This document shows positions 1 through 6,610 of a stretch of 12,120 bases of DNA, one piece after another (positions within the stretch are counted from its first letter, which is position 1; every line of letters starts with the position of its first letter). Location of the stretch: positions 1 to 12,120 of the forward strand of contig JBFGIA010000073.1 in assembly GCA_041577935.1 (NCBI GenBank), written 5' to 3'. Under the pieces are notes generated by a model. The model made no database searches, was not told the DNA's origin, and saw only the letters and a list, made by a program, of their open reading frames with translations. Position numbers and translations under genes: made by a program. This DNA is from CAMYLR01 sp041577935 (GTDB lineage: Bacteria; Gemmatimonadota; Gemmatimonadetes; JACCXV01; JAHWKZ01).

Positions 1-418
1 CCTCGAAGATCTCCGACAAGTGGGCCCAAAACCGGGGGTACAACGTGGTCAGAAAGAAGACCAGAACTGCGCCCCAGATGGCGGTCGCGCTGTAAGCGAT
101 CAGCAGGAGCCGGGTAAACTCTTTAGCCAGTCGGTCGTAGCGCTGATCGCCGCCAAAGATGCCGATCGCCTCCGCGACCATGGCGAACATCGGGACGCCG
201 AGAACAAACGCCGCAAACATGAGGTGGACCTGCGCGGCGATCCACACCGCGACTCGACTGCCGATGTACGGGAAGTCGCCGTACTCGCGGGTCACGACAC
301 CGGCTTCCTGAGCGAGTCCCGATTGCGCCAGCAGGAACCCGAGCGCTAACACGCCAACGCTGGGGATGAGCCACCTCGCTCCACGTAGCCGATACGCCGT
401 GGCGGCACCGCGCATCAT
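1..418 (-). CDS. CydA-like (cytochrome bd-type) oxidase subunit I, N-terminal 139 residues, cut by window edge
   Basis: The reading frame opens with ATGATG at 418 and stays open to base 1, so the 3' part is missing. Residues 16-38 are a hydrophobic segment ending in Gln-Ser-Gly-Leu-Ala-Gln and look like a signal peptide. A long membrane segment follows (about 55-85) with the pattern VHLMFAAFVLG (64-74). This lines up well with E. coli CydA YHFLFVPLTLG, placing His65 on the haem b595 ligand His19. The next part (GDQRY, then a second membrane segment at 103-125) also follows the CydA layout. The Glu expected after the second segment (E. coli Glu99) seems to be Val or Phe here, so this is a divergent bd-like protein, not a typical quinol oxidase. 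The start overlaps the radical SAM stop by 4 bases (ATGA), implying translational coupling. The alignment is from memory; the family call is fairly firm, the substrate is unknown. Confidence 0.72.
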   Translation of the reverse strand, partial: MMRGAATAYRLRGARWLIPSVGVLALGFLLAQSGLAQEAGVVTREYGDFPYIGSRVAVWIAAQVHLMFAAFVLGVPMFAMVAEAIGIFGGDQRYDRLAKEFTRLLLIAYSATAIWGAVLVFFLTTLYPRFWAHLSEIFE

Positions 419-1698
419 GGTTCGTGCTTGCGGCTAAAGAAGGGCCGGCGTTTCGAGAAGTCGACCGGCATCTGCGATCGCACTTGGTCCAACAGCGCGG
501 TGGTGACGCGATGGTGACCATGGTCGGCGGCAAAAGTTTCGACGCGATGAGTCACGACACCGCGGACGAAGCTCGGGATCCGAGCCACCCGTTCGGCGGC
601 CTCCGGTGACCACTCGAGCTCCGCTCGTGCTGGCGTGCCGTAGGTAATCTCACGTGGTTGCGAAACCGGCGACTCGACGCCATCCGGCTCGTAGCCGCAC
701 GATCGATCTGGCCCCAGGTAGTCGCCGGTTTCGGCAAACGCCCGCGCGCGACACCCACCGCAGATCTCGCGATACCCGCAACGACCGCACTTCCCGCCCA
801 GCTCTCCGCGGCGTAGATCCTCAAACACCGACGAGTCGCGCCAGATCTCACCGAACGATTGCGCACTCAAGTCACCGGCTACGACCTCCATGTAGGGGCA
901 CGGGGTCACCTTCCCGTCGGGTGTGATCCGACAGTACTGCACTCCGCACGGGCAACGAGTGGCGTAGTTCAACAGCGGTGATTCGGGATCCGAATCGTAG
1001 ACATGACGCATGATCTGGGGTTGGCATTTCGACCGAACGAGCATCCGGCCGCGGTAGTCGCGCTCGAGCGCGGCGAGATCAGCCAAGACATCATCGTTTT
1101 CCGCGGTGGACATCCCCTTCATGGTGCCGGCCCTTCCGGTCGCCACAACAAAATAGACGTTGAACGCGACCGCCCCGGAATCCGCAGCCAATGACGCGAG
1201 CCGCCTTATCTCAGCGCGATTCCCGCGGGTGACGGTGGTTTGCAGGACTAGATCCAAGCGGTTGTCCCTCAATCGCTCGACCGCGGCCAACGTATCCGAA
1301 AGCGCCCCCGCGCCATGCCGAAAACGATCGTGATACACCGGGTCCAGGGAATCGACGCTCACCGCGACACCCTGGACGCCGGCCTCCATGAGCGACGCAA
1401 TTCGTGCGTCGGTCAATCGAGTCCCGTTGGTACCGACGACGACCGTCGCTCCACCGGTTGAAGCCCGAGCGGCGATCGATTCCAGATCATCCCTCAGCAG
1501 CGGCTCACCACCCGACAGGATCAACATTGGCGACGGGTTAACCGCCAAGATCTCGTCCACGATCCGGTGGCAGTCACCGGTTGTTAGCTCTTCTCCAGCG
1601 GCATGCCATGATCCAGCCGCGATGTAACAATGGGCGCAAGCGAGGTTGCAGCGCCGGGTGAGGTTCCAAGCGACGATATGCGGTACTGCCGAGATCAA
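415..1698 (-). CDS. Radical SAM/SPASM protein, AhbD/NirJ-like, with C-terminal PCP_red-type domain
   Basis: 427-residue protein, probably cytoplasmic. The radical SAM CxxxCxxC is seen at Cys17, 21 and 24 (RRCNLACAHCY), with the SAM-binding GGEP at 63-66. A SPASM domain with extra Fe-S cysteines follows (Cys249, 251, 256, 267, 304, 307, 313, 316, 334). The stretch KCGRCGYREICGGCRARA plus TGDYLG closely recalls AhbD (haem synthase of the sirohaem route) and NirJ-type haem d1 enzymes, so a tetrapyrrole substrate is plausible but not proven. Residues 362-410 (WSPEAAERVARIPSFVRG) match the PCP_red domain of BchB/ChlB. The start is TTG at 1698, preceded by AGGA six bases upstream; this TTG also supplies the TGA stop of the upstream USP gene (4-base overlap). 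It ends in a 4-base overlap with the CydA-like gene, which suggests it serves that oxidase. A peptide-modifying SPASM enzyme is the alternative, but no small precursor-peptide gene is visible beside it. Confidence 0.85.
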   Translation of the reverse strand: MISAVPHIVAWNLTRRCNLACAHCYIAAGSWHAAGEELTTGDCHRIVDEILAVNPSPMLILSGGEPLLRDDLESIAARASTGGATVVVGTNGTRLTDARIASLMEAGVQGVAVSVDSLDPVYHDRFRHGAGALSDTLAAVERLRDNRLDLVLQTTVTRGNRAEIRRLASLAADSGAVAFNVYFVVATGRAGTMKGMSTAENDDVLADLAALERDYRGRMLVRSKCQPQIMRHVYDSDPESPLLNYATRCPCGVQYCRITPDGKVTPCPYMEVVAGDLSAQSFGEIWRDSSVFEDLRRGELGGKCGRCGYREICGGCRARAFAETGDYLGPDRSCGYEPDGVESPVSQPREITYGTPARAELEWSPEAAERVARIPSFVRGVVTHRVETFAADHGHHRVTTALLDQVRSQMPVDFSKRRPFFSRKHEP

Positions 1699-3722
1699 GC
1701 TTCGTCCTGCTGAACGCCGTTGGCGTCGCCCTTCTGCTCTTTCATGACCGCCTCGATCGCTGCTTTGGCTTCAGCTGGGGTTGCGGTCTTGAAGTCGACC
1801 GGGCACTTGTCCGCGGCGGCTTCGATATCCCGTATCGGACAGCGCGTGACCCCAGCTTCCTTGGCTTCGTCGATGAACTTGCGCATCTCAGGTGTCAGTC
1901 CGTCAACTCCTTCGGCTGCAGCTTTGATCTGTTTCGTCTGCAGCTCCTTGAACATGACCAACATCGTATCCAGATCGAACTCGTCAGCCTCGATCATCGC
2001 CTGTTTGTTCTCGTCCATGACCGGTGTCGTGATGCGCCACCATCCACGATCGCGAGCGAAGCGCTCGACGGTATTGCGGGCCAAGGGGCGTGCGATGAGC
2101 GGAACGAGCTCCAGCCGTTGCCGCGCCTCATGCGTCCAGACGACTGGATCGCTAGCTGTCCACGGCCGTTGTTCGACGTGGCCAGTGTAGGGGCACTTGG
2201 CCTCCACGATCCGCGTATCGGGCACGGGGATGTCGTCGTGCCCTTCCACCACCGTGCGCTTCATCGCCTCCTCCGCCTTGACCTCAGCAAGCGCCAGCTC
2301 TTCGGCGGTGCCGATTCCCATGATGAGCTGCATGTGAGTCGGAAGCAGTTTCTGGATCGCCTCATCGAGCCGCGCGTTGGTCACGATCGGCAACGCGCCC
2401 GAGCCGTTGCCGTTGGAAGCGTACTTTTCGATCACGTATTCCTCGACCGCCTTGCGAGCGATGCCTAGCGCAAATGGTGGTACTCGGAGGATTCGGACTT
2501 CCGCTTCGGGAGCCCATTCGAGACCGGTTTCCCCGTCCTCTTCGATCCACGGGATCTCTTCCGGATGAACTTCGGTGGTGCCGATCAGCAGCACATTGGT
2601 GGGTGCCAGGCGGGCCAGGTTCTCGGCCTGGGAGCCCAATTCGGTCCCCTCGATGCGATGGCTTCCGTGGCGAGCGAAGATGAGCAGCGACGGCTCGATC
2701 TCTTCGGCCCACTGAAGCACGACTTGGAACGGTTTGCCGATCAGGATTTGGGGTTCGACCTCCACGTCCGGGTACTCCTCGGCCATGACCTGAGCGCGCT
2801 TGATGTTCGCTTGGCACAGCTTGAGCAACCCCTTGTCGATGATGTTGTTGTGGAGCTCTTCCTGCTCCTCGAACTTGAACACCTTTGATGCCTGAACGGA
2901 CAAGACATCCTTGATGTTGTGGAAGACGACGTGGTGGTACTCGACGTCGAACGCGCTGCAAACGAACAGCTTGCCGCCAAACATCTGCGCCAGCTCGAGC
3001 GCGTGACGCATCGCCTTGTAGCTGTAAGCTGAGCCGTCGACGCACACGATGTACTTGCCGTCGCGAATCGGTCGCTCGTCGCGGACGATCAGGATGTCCT
3101 TTTCGATGCCGCGGATCGCCCGCGCGACGACCCCACCGAGCTGGCTGAACTGCTGCCGGCCGAGCCCGTGGGCGCCGATCGCCACCAGGTCGTAGGCCCG
3201 CTCCGAGGTGCCCGCAAGCTTCTCCTCGAGTGATTCCTCCTCGGCCTCGATGCGGCCGTCAGCGCCCAGGCGCACGTCGGAACGAACGGCGTCGCCACCG
3301 TCGTATTTGTCGGCGATGTTGGGGTCGAACCCGATAAGCGAAGGCAACCGCCCGGCGCCCCGATTGGCCTCGCGGATCAGCTCCTCGTAGTGGATCCCCT
3401 CGAGCAGCTGCCGCGTGAGCACGACGCCCGCCGCTCGGCACCGTTTTTCGACCTGATCGAGAAAGCTATCGCTGATCAGCTGCAGACCCTTCTCGATCAG
3501 CTTGTCGTGAACCTTGCGCTGACGCTTGATCTCTTCAGGTGTCTGGAACTGAGCCGGGAGCCCGGTCTCGAGCTGTCGGAAGCGAACATCGTGAAGGCGA
3601 GCGGCGTAGACGTGGTTACCGGTGATCCGCCCGCCGGATTGACCGGTGATCTCGATAGCGCGATCAACCGCCCAATCAGAGTGCTCTGAATTGTCTACTG
3701 GAACCAGTATCTCGTGGTACAT
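1695..3722 (-). CDS. Tandem universal stress protein (UspA x2) with two PCP_red-type domains and Cys-Pro tail
   Basis: 675 residues, soluble, no signal peptide. Domain 1 (about 1-215) starts YHEILVPVDNSEHSDWA, typical of a UspA nucleotide-binding fold, and ends with GAHGLGRQQFSQLGG, a slightly altered G-x2-G-x9-G phosphate loop. Domain 2 (about 222-383) starts KYIVCVDGSAYSYKAM and ends with HGSHRIEGTELGSQAENL, which keeps the final Gly-Ser, so it may bind ATP. A PCP_red-like domain follows at 401-460 (LEWAPEAEVRILRVPPFA, with a Gly/Asn-rich insert at 437-444) and a second at 527-577 (VVWTHEARQRLELVPLIAR). The tail holds three Cys-Pro pairs at Cys510, Cys628 and Cys640. Both domain families are recognised with good confidence; the fusion's job is unknown. 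A strong promoter lies directly upstream, so this is probably the first gene of a sub-operon with the radical SAM and CydA-like genes. The start is ATG at 3722 with only a weak GGACGG-type ribosome site. Confidence 0.85.
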   Translation of the reverse strand: MYHEILVPVDNSEHSDWAVDRAIEITGQSGGRITGNHVYAARLHDVRFRQLETGLPAQFQTPEEIKRQRKVHDKLIEKGLQLISDSFLDQVEKRCRAAGVVLTRQLLEGIHYEELIREANRGAGRLPSLIGFDPNIADKYDGGDAVRSDVRLGADGRIEAEEESLEEKLAGTSERAYDLVAIGAHGLGRQQFSQLGGVVARAIRGIEKDILIVRDERPIRDGKYIVCVDGSAYSYKAMRHALELAQMFGGKLFVCSAFDVEYHHVVFHNIKDVLSVQASKVFKFEEQEELHNNIIDKGLLKLCQANIKRAQVMAEEYPDVEVEPQILIGKPFQVVLQWAEEIEPSLLIFARHGSHRIEGTELGSQAENLARLAPTNVLLIGTTEVHPEEIPWIEEDGETGLEWAPEAEVRILRVPPFALGIARKAVEEYVIEKYASNGNGSGALPIVTNARLDEAIQKLLPTHMQLIMGIGTAEELALAEVKAEEAMKRTVVEGHDDIPVPDTRIVEAKCPYTGHVEQRPWTASDPVVWTHEARQRLELVPLIARPLARNTVERFARDRGWWRITTPVMDENKQAMIEADEFDLDTMLVMFKELQTKQIKAAAEGVDGLTPEMRKFIDEAKEAGVTRCPIRDIEAAADKCPVDFKTATPAEAKAAIEAVMKEQKGDANGVQQDEA

Positions 3723-3775
3723 GCCGTCCGGGACTAGAGCGGCGGGGCGTAAACCCTTCGGCGATATTGGCGCCT

Positions 3776-3804
3776 TATATACTGGCGGCTGGGGATAGTG
3801 TCAA
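3776..3804 (-). promoter_or_regulatory. Sigma70-type promoter of the USP-radical SAM-CydA-like sub-operon
   Basis: On the minus strand the -35 box is TTGACA (bases 3804-3799, 6/6 match), the spacer is exactly 17 bases, and the -10 box is TATATA (3781-3776, 5/6 match). Transcription would begin near 3769, giving a leader of about 47 bases before the ATG at 3722. It lies in the 96-base gap after the small membrane protein gene, so the three downstream genes can be expressed apart from the upstream run. Confidence 0.7.
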
Positions 3805-3814
3805 TCTGGCGGCT
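3782..3814. repeat. Pair of 9-base direct repeats around the USP promoter
   Basis: CTGGCGGCT occurs at 3782-3790 and again at 3806-3814, with starts 24 bases apart. One copy lies in the promoter spacer, next to the -10 box, and the other just upstream of the -35 box. Their position suggests half-sites for an activator or repressor, but only two copies are seen and chance is possible in GC-rich DNA. Confidence 0.4.
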
Positions 3815-3818
3815 TGGC

Positions 3819-4211
3819 TCAGACGTCCCACGCCGCTCGCGCAATCATCCACATCGCAGCGATAACGACGATGCCACCGGCGAGGTAAAAGCCCGGGGCG
3901 ACGGTGGTCGCGGTCCCCAAAAAGGCGCCCGCCATCAGCGCCGGGAGCCGCAACGCCATCACGACCCACACGACGCGCGCGAACCACCGGTTCTGCCACC
4001 ACCAAAGCCCCCAAACAACGAGACCGGTGATGATCGCGCCAAAAACCAGCCAGACCGTTGGCGAGCCGCGACTGGCGGGGAACATCCCCTGCTCGTACAG
4101 CGCGTAAACGCCGAGCTCGTAGAGCACAGCGTAGTGCAGGTAGGCGATCGCAGCCTGGCGAAACTTGTGCGCTCGGTGTGGCTCGTGCTCGACCCGTCGC
4201 AGCATCGTCAC
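3819..4211 (-). CDS. Small membrane protein of unknown function, about 3-4 transmembrane segments
   Basis: 130 residues (128 if the ATG at 4205 is used). The GTG at 4211 overlaps the stop of the zinc-ribbon gene (GTGA), which argues for coupled translation. The N-terminus is basic and His-rich (EHEPHRAHKFRQ, residues 8-19). Likely membrane segments are roughly 20-40, 53-72, 77-98 and 104-125, rich in Trp (WGLWWWQNRWFARVVW, 67-82). I do not recognise the family. Its place inside the PCP_red/Fe-S gene run suggests a membrane anchor or transporter component for that system; this is inference only. Confidence 0.65.
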   Translation of the reverse strand: MTMLRRVEHEPHRAHKFRQAAIAYLHYAVLYELGVYALYEQGMFPASRGSPTVWLVFGAIITGLVVWGLWWWQNRWFARVVWVVMALRLPALMAGAFLGTATTVAPGFYLAGGIVVIAAMWMIARAAWDV

Positions 4212-4648
4212 ATCCCTTCGAGCCCGAGCTCCTGCCGGGCCCGATCCATGATCTCGGGGGTGATCTCCTCGATCCCCCGCTCGACGGCGTACTCGCCGTA
4301 GATCTTCTTGACCATGCCGCGCACGAATCCCGGGACGCCTTGGAGTCGCTCGGCAGCGGCTTCGCTCCAGCGCACCGTTCCCGCCGTCAACGGCCGATCA
4401 GCGAACGCGTTCTCATCGCCGGTGGCCACCGATGATCGTACCAGCTCCAGCGGCTGATCGGGCACGGTGCGGCCTCCAACCTCGATCCCCAGACCACTCA
4501 CCAGCTTGGTCTCCATCGGGTTGGTGAGCATCGCCATCTCGCGGCCGCAATCGGGACACTCGAAGACCGCCGCCAGCGTTCCGTCTCCGGGCAGCTCGCG
4601 CTCAGCGAACGTCATTACCGCATCGCATTCGATACACAGGAACTTCAT
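4208..4648 (-). CDS. Zinc-ribbon + PCP_red-type domain protein
   Basis: 146 residues, soluble. The N-terminal part is a small zinc ribbon or rubredoxin-like knuckle with two CxxC pairs (Cys5/Cys8 in LCIECD, Cys31/Cys34 in ECPDCG). After a linker of about 55 residues, the C-terminus (93-138, RWSEAAAERLQGVPGFVRG and YAVERGIEEITPEIM) is the cleanest PCP_red-type domain in the window. In BchB/ChlB this domain lies next to the protochlorophyllide site, so binding of a tetrapyrrole or of a partner protein is conceivable. The gene is locked between the Mrp ATPase (ATGA overlap) and the small membrane protein (GTGA overlap), so the three products are probably made together. Confidence 0.8.
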   Translation of the reverse strand: MKFLCIECDAVMTFAERELPGDGTLAAVFECPDCGREMAMLTNPMETKLVSGLGIEVGGRTVPDQPLELVRSSVATGDENAFADRPLTAGTVRWSEAAAERLQGVPGFVRGMVKKIYGEYAVERGIEEITPEIMDRARQELGLEGM

Positions 4649-5550
4649 TCGGGATCGCTCGTCGAGTTATCGAGCCTCGCCGCGAGCCGTTCTAGCTCGC
4701 GCGCGGCTGGCGAATCGGGCGCTTCCAAGGTGAGCGGCCGTCCGGCATCGGTGGCCACCGCGAACCGGGGCTCAAACGGGACCTCGGCCCACAGCTCGAG
4801 TCCCGTTTCCGCCGCCAACCGTGTGGCGCCGTCGGCCTCGAACATCGGTTCCGAGTGACCGCAGTCGGGGCACTCGTGGGCGGTCATGTTGGCTACCAGC
4901 CCGATCGTCGAGATCCCTGCTCCACGCGCCTGTTGAACCGCGCGTCCTACCGCGCGGCGAGCCGCTTCGGACGGCGTCGTGACCAACAACAGCGTGTCGA
5001 TCACCGGCAACAGCTCCAGCAAGCGCGCCAACTTGTCGGTGCCCGGCGGTGCATCGATCAGCAGAAAATCGAGCTCACCCCAAACCACGTCGGCCAGCAG
5101 TTCCCGCACCGCACTCGTGTCGAGCGTGCTCTGGTAAACGAAACCTGCTGCGTCGGGTTGGCGCCACTGGAGTGGCGCACCATCCGACAGCACGAGATCC
5201 ATCGACATCAGCTTGACGCCCGCCGCACCGACAGCTGGCTCGACCCCGTGCTCGGAGACGACCAACGGTGTCCGCTCGGCACCGAGCATGGCGGCCAACG
5301 ATGGACCGTGCAGATCCCCATCGATGGCGCCGATGCGGAGCCCGCGTTCAGCCAGCAGCGCCGCCAGGTTGGCGGTTATCGCGCTCTTGCCAACGCCGCC
5401 CTTGCCGCTGGCGACGACCACCAGTCGATCGATGTGCGTCAAACGGTCGGCCAGCTTCGCGCGCTGAGCCTCGATCTGGCCGACGATATCCTCGGAGCCC
5501 GGGTCAGCGACCTGGTGGTACGTCCGTATCTTGCGCGTGCGCTCTGTCAC
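4645..5550 (-). CDS. Mrp/NBP35-type P-loop ATPase, probable Fe-S cluster carrier
   Basis: 301 residues. The deviant Walker A motif is GKGGVGKS (49-56), switch/Walker B-like segments are IDGDLHGPS (77-84) and LLIDAPPGTD (163-172), and the family's cluster-binding CPDC is at 227-230. Mrp/ApbC/NBP35 proteins dimerise, bind a bridging 4Fe-4S cluster through the CxxC and pass it to apo-proteins using ATP. It lacks the N-terminal DUF59 (MIP18) domain of E. coli Mrp and has a short leader of about 40 residues instead. The start is GTG at 5550, overlapping the ferredoxin stop (GTGA). Likely clients in this run are the radical SAM/SPASM enzyme and the ferredoxin. A MinD-like septum protein is ruled out by the CPDC motif. 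Confidence 0.88.
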   Translation of the reverse strand: MTERTRKIRTYHQVADPGSEDIVGQIEAQRAKLADRLTHIDRLVVVASGKGGVGKSAITANLAALLAERGLRIGAIDGDLHGPSLAAMLGAERTPLVVSEHGVEPAVGAAGVKLMSMDLVLSDGAPLQWRQPDAAGFVYQSTLDTSAVRELLADVVWGELDFLLIDAPPGTDKLARLLELLPVIDTLLLVTTPSEAARRAVGRAVQQARGAGISTIGLVANMTAHECPDCGHSEPMFEADGATRLAAETGLELWAEVPFEPRFAVATDAGRPLTLEAPDSPAARELERLAARLDNSTSDPE

Positions 5551-5762
5551 TCCGCCGCCAGTGGGTTGCCGTCCGCGTCGTGCACCGACAACGCATCAAC
5601 CGGACAGGCTTCGCAGGCGCGGATAAGCCGCCCGCGATCGACATCGTTCACTCCCTCGACAAACTCCGCGATCCCCTCATCGTCCAACGCAAATGCCTGC
5701 GGTGCCTCGTCGATGCAGTCAGCAAAACCGACACACAAGAGGCGATCGATGCGTATCGTCAT
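5547..5762 (-). CDS. Small single-cluster ferredoxin (3Fe-4S or 4Fe-4S)
   Basis: 71 residues from ATG at 5762; a GTG at 5795 would add 11 residues. The pattern is Cys10-x2-Phe13-x2-Cys16, then CEACP (Cys50, Cys53-Pro54). This is the arrangement of the short ferredoxins that serve P450s and similar enzymes, where the second cluster cysteine is replaced (here by Phe13), so a 3Fe-4S cluster is likely unless Cys50 supplies a fourth ligand. It would be a one-electron carrier in the cytoplasm. The stop overlaps the Mrp ATPase start by 4 bases, suggesting that carrier and cluster-loading factor are co-produced. The gap to the cyclase gene upstream is 34 bases. Confidence 0.82.
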   Translation of the reverse strand: MTIRIDRLLCVGFADCIDEAPQAFALDDEGIAEFVEGVNDVDRGRLIRACEACPVDALSVHDADGNPLAAE

Positions 5763-5796
5763 GTCGCCTAATGTCCGCTCGATCGTATCGCTCACT

Positions 5797-6600
5797 TTAC
5801 GGCTCCGAATCGGGCACGAACGCCACCGCGCGCAGCGGACCGCCGGTGCCGCGCTCGATCTGCATCGGCAACGCCAACACCCACGCGCCGGTCGGTGGCA
5901 GTCGGTCGAGGTTGGCCACGTTCTCGAAGATCGGGATGTTGGCTTCGGCCAACACACGATGCGCGCGGAACTCGGTCGACTGACCGCGATCGATCGAAGC
6001 CGTATCGATCCCTACCGCCCGTAGCTCCCGCTCTTCGATCAGCCATGTGGCCGCATCGGGAGCCAGGCCTGGAAAGTGGAGATCAGCCACCGCACCCGGA
6101 CCGAGCTCCGCCGTGCCCAGGTAGCTCGATCGGTCGGGCCAGCGGCTCCCCCAGCCGGTCTTGAGCAGCACGATCGCCCGATCCGGTATCGCGCCATGCT
6201 CCGCTTCCCACGCTTCCATCGCCGCTATGTCGACCAAGTAGTCGACATCTTCGGTGGCAGCCGACGATACGTCGACCACGACGGCAGGTCCCATCAAGTC
6301 GTCTAGCGGGATCTCAGCCGCGGTGCGCTTGCCTTCGGCGAAATGGATCGGTGCATCGAGGTGGGTTCCGCCGTGCTCAGCGGCGCGAAAAGAGTTGGCA
6401 GCGTACCAATAACCGGCGTCGGTTTGACCCGCGGCCTCGACCGTCAACTCGAACGGCGACGCGGTCGGCCAGTACACCGTCTCCTCGTTGAACGGGTACG
6501 ACAAATCGATCACCGCCCCTGTCGGCCCCTGTGCGCGTCCCAACCCAACGCCCAGCAGAAGCAGTACCATCGTGCTAACCGCGACGCGACTGTACCTCAT
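5797..6600 (-). CDS. Secreted cyclase-family hydrolase (kynurenine formamidase-like fold)
   Basis: 267 residues with a clear signal peptide (about 1-23: MRYSR, hydrophobic VLLLLGVGLG, cleavage near GRAQG). The metal-binding motif HGGTHLDAPIHF (76-87) is the signature of the cyclase family (PF04199), whose members hydrolyse amide or ester bonds with Zn or Mn, such as KynB or isatin hydrolase. Export argues against a role in tryptophan breakdown; the substrate is not predictable. An AGGAG ribosome site lies 7 bases upstream of the ATG. It follows the M20 peptidase by 10 bases, so the two are almost surely co-transcribed and may act on related exported substrates. Confidence 0.85.
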   Translation of the reverse strand: MRYSRVAVSTMVLLLLGVGLGRAQGPTGAVIDLSYPFNEETVYWPTASPFELTVEAAGQTDAGYWYAANSFRAAEHGGTHLDAPIHFAEGKRTAAEIPLDDLMGPAVVVDVSSAATEDVDYLVDIAAMEAWEAEHGAIPDRAIVLLKTGWGSRWPDRSSYLGTAELGPGAVADLHFPGLAPDAATWLIEERELRAVGIDTASIDRGQSTEFRAHRVLAEANIPIFENVANLDRLPPTGAWVLALPMQIERGTGGPLRAVAFVPDSEP

Positions 6601-6610
6601 TGTCGATCTC

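Noticed and set aside
415..4648. (Bacterio)chlorophyll biosynthesis cluster
   Set aside because: PCP_red-type domains are present, but there is no BchN, BchB catalytic core or BchL; the P-loop ATPase has the Mrp CPDC motif and no nitrogenase-like features.
5763..5957. N-terminal extension of the ferredoxin frame to an ATG at 5957
   Set aside because: It would overlap the end of the cyclase gene by about 160 bases and adds Arg/Ser-rich residues absent from the ferredoxin family. ATG at 5762 fits the domain.
4855..6024. 389-residue open frame on the plus strand
   Set aside because: It crosses antisense to the Mrp ATPase, ferredoxin and cyclase genes, all with clear motifs; the product is low-complexity Arg/Gln-rich.
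6225..6275. Clustered GTCGAC repeats
   Set aside because: They fall inside the cyclase coding sequence and are explained by repeated Val-Asp codons; no regular spacing.
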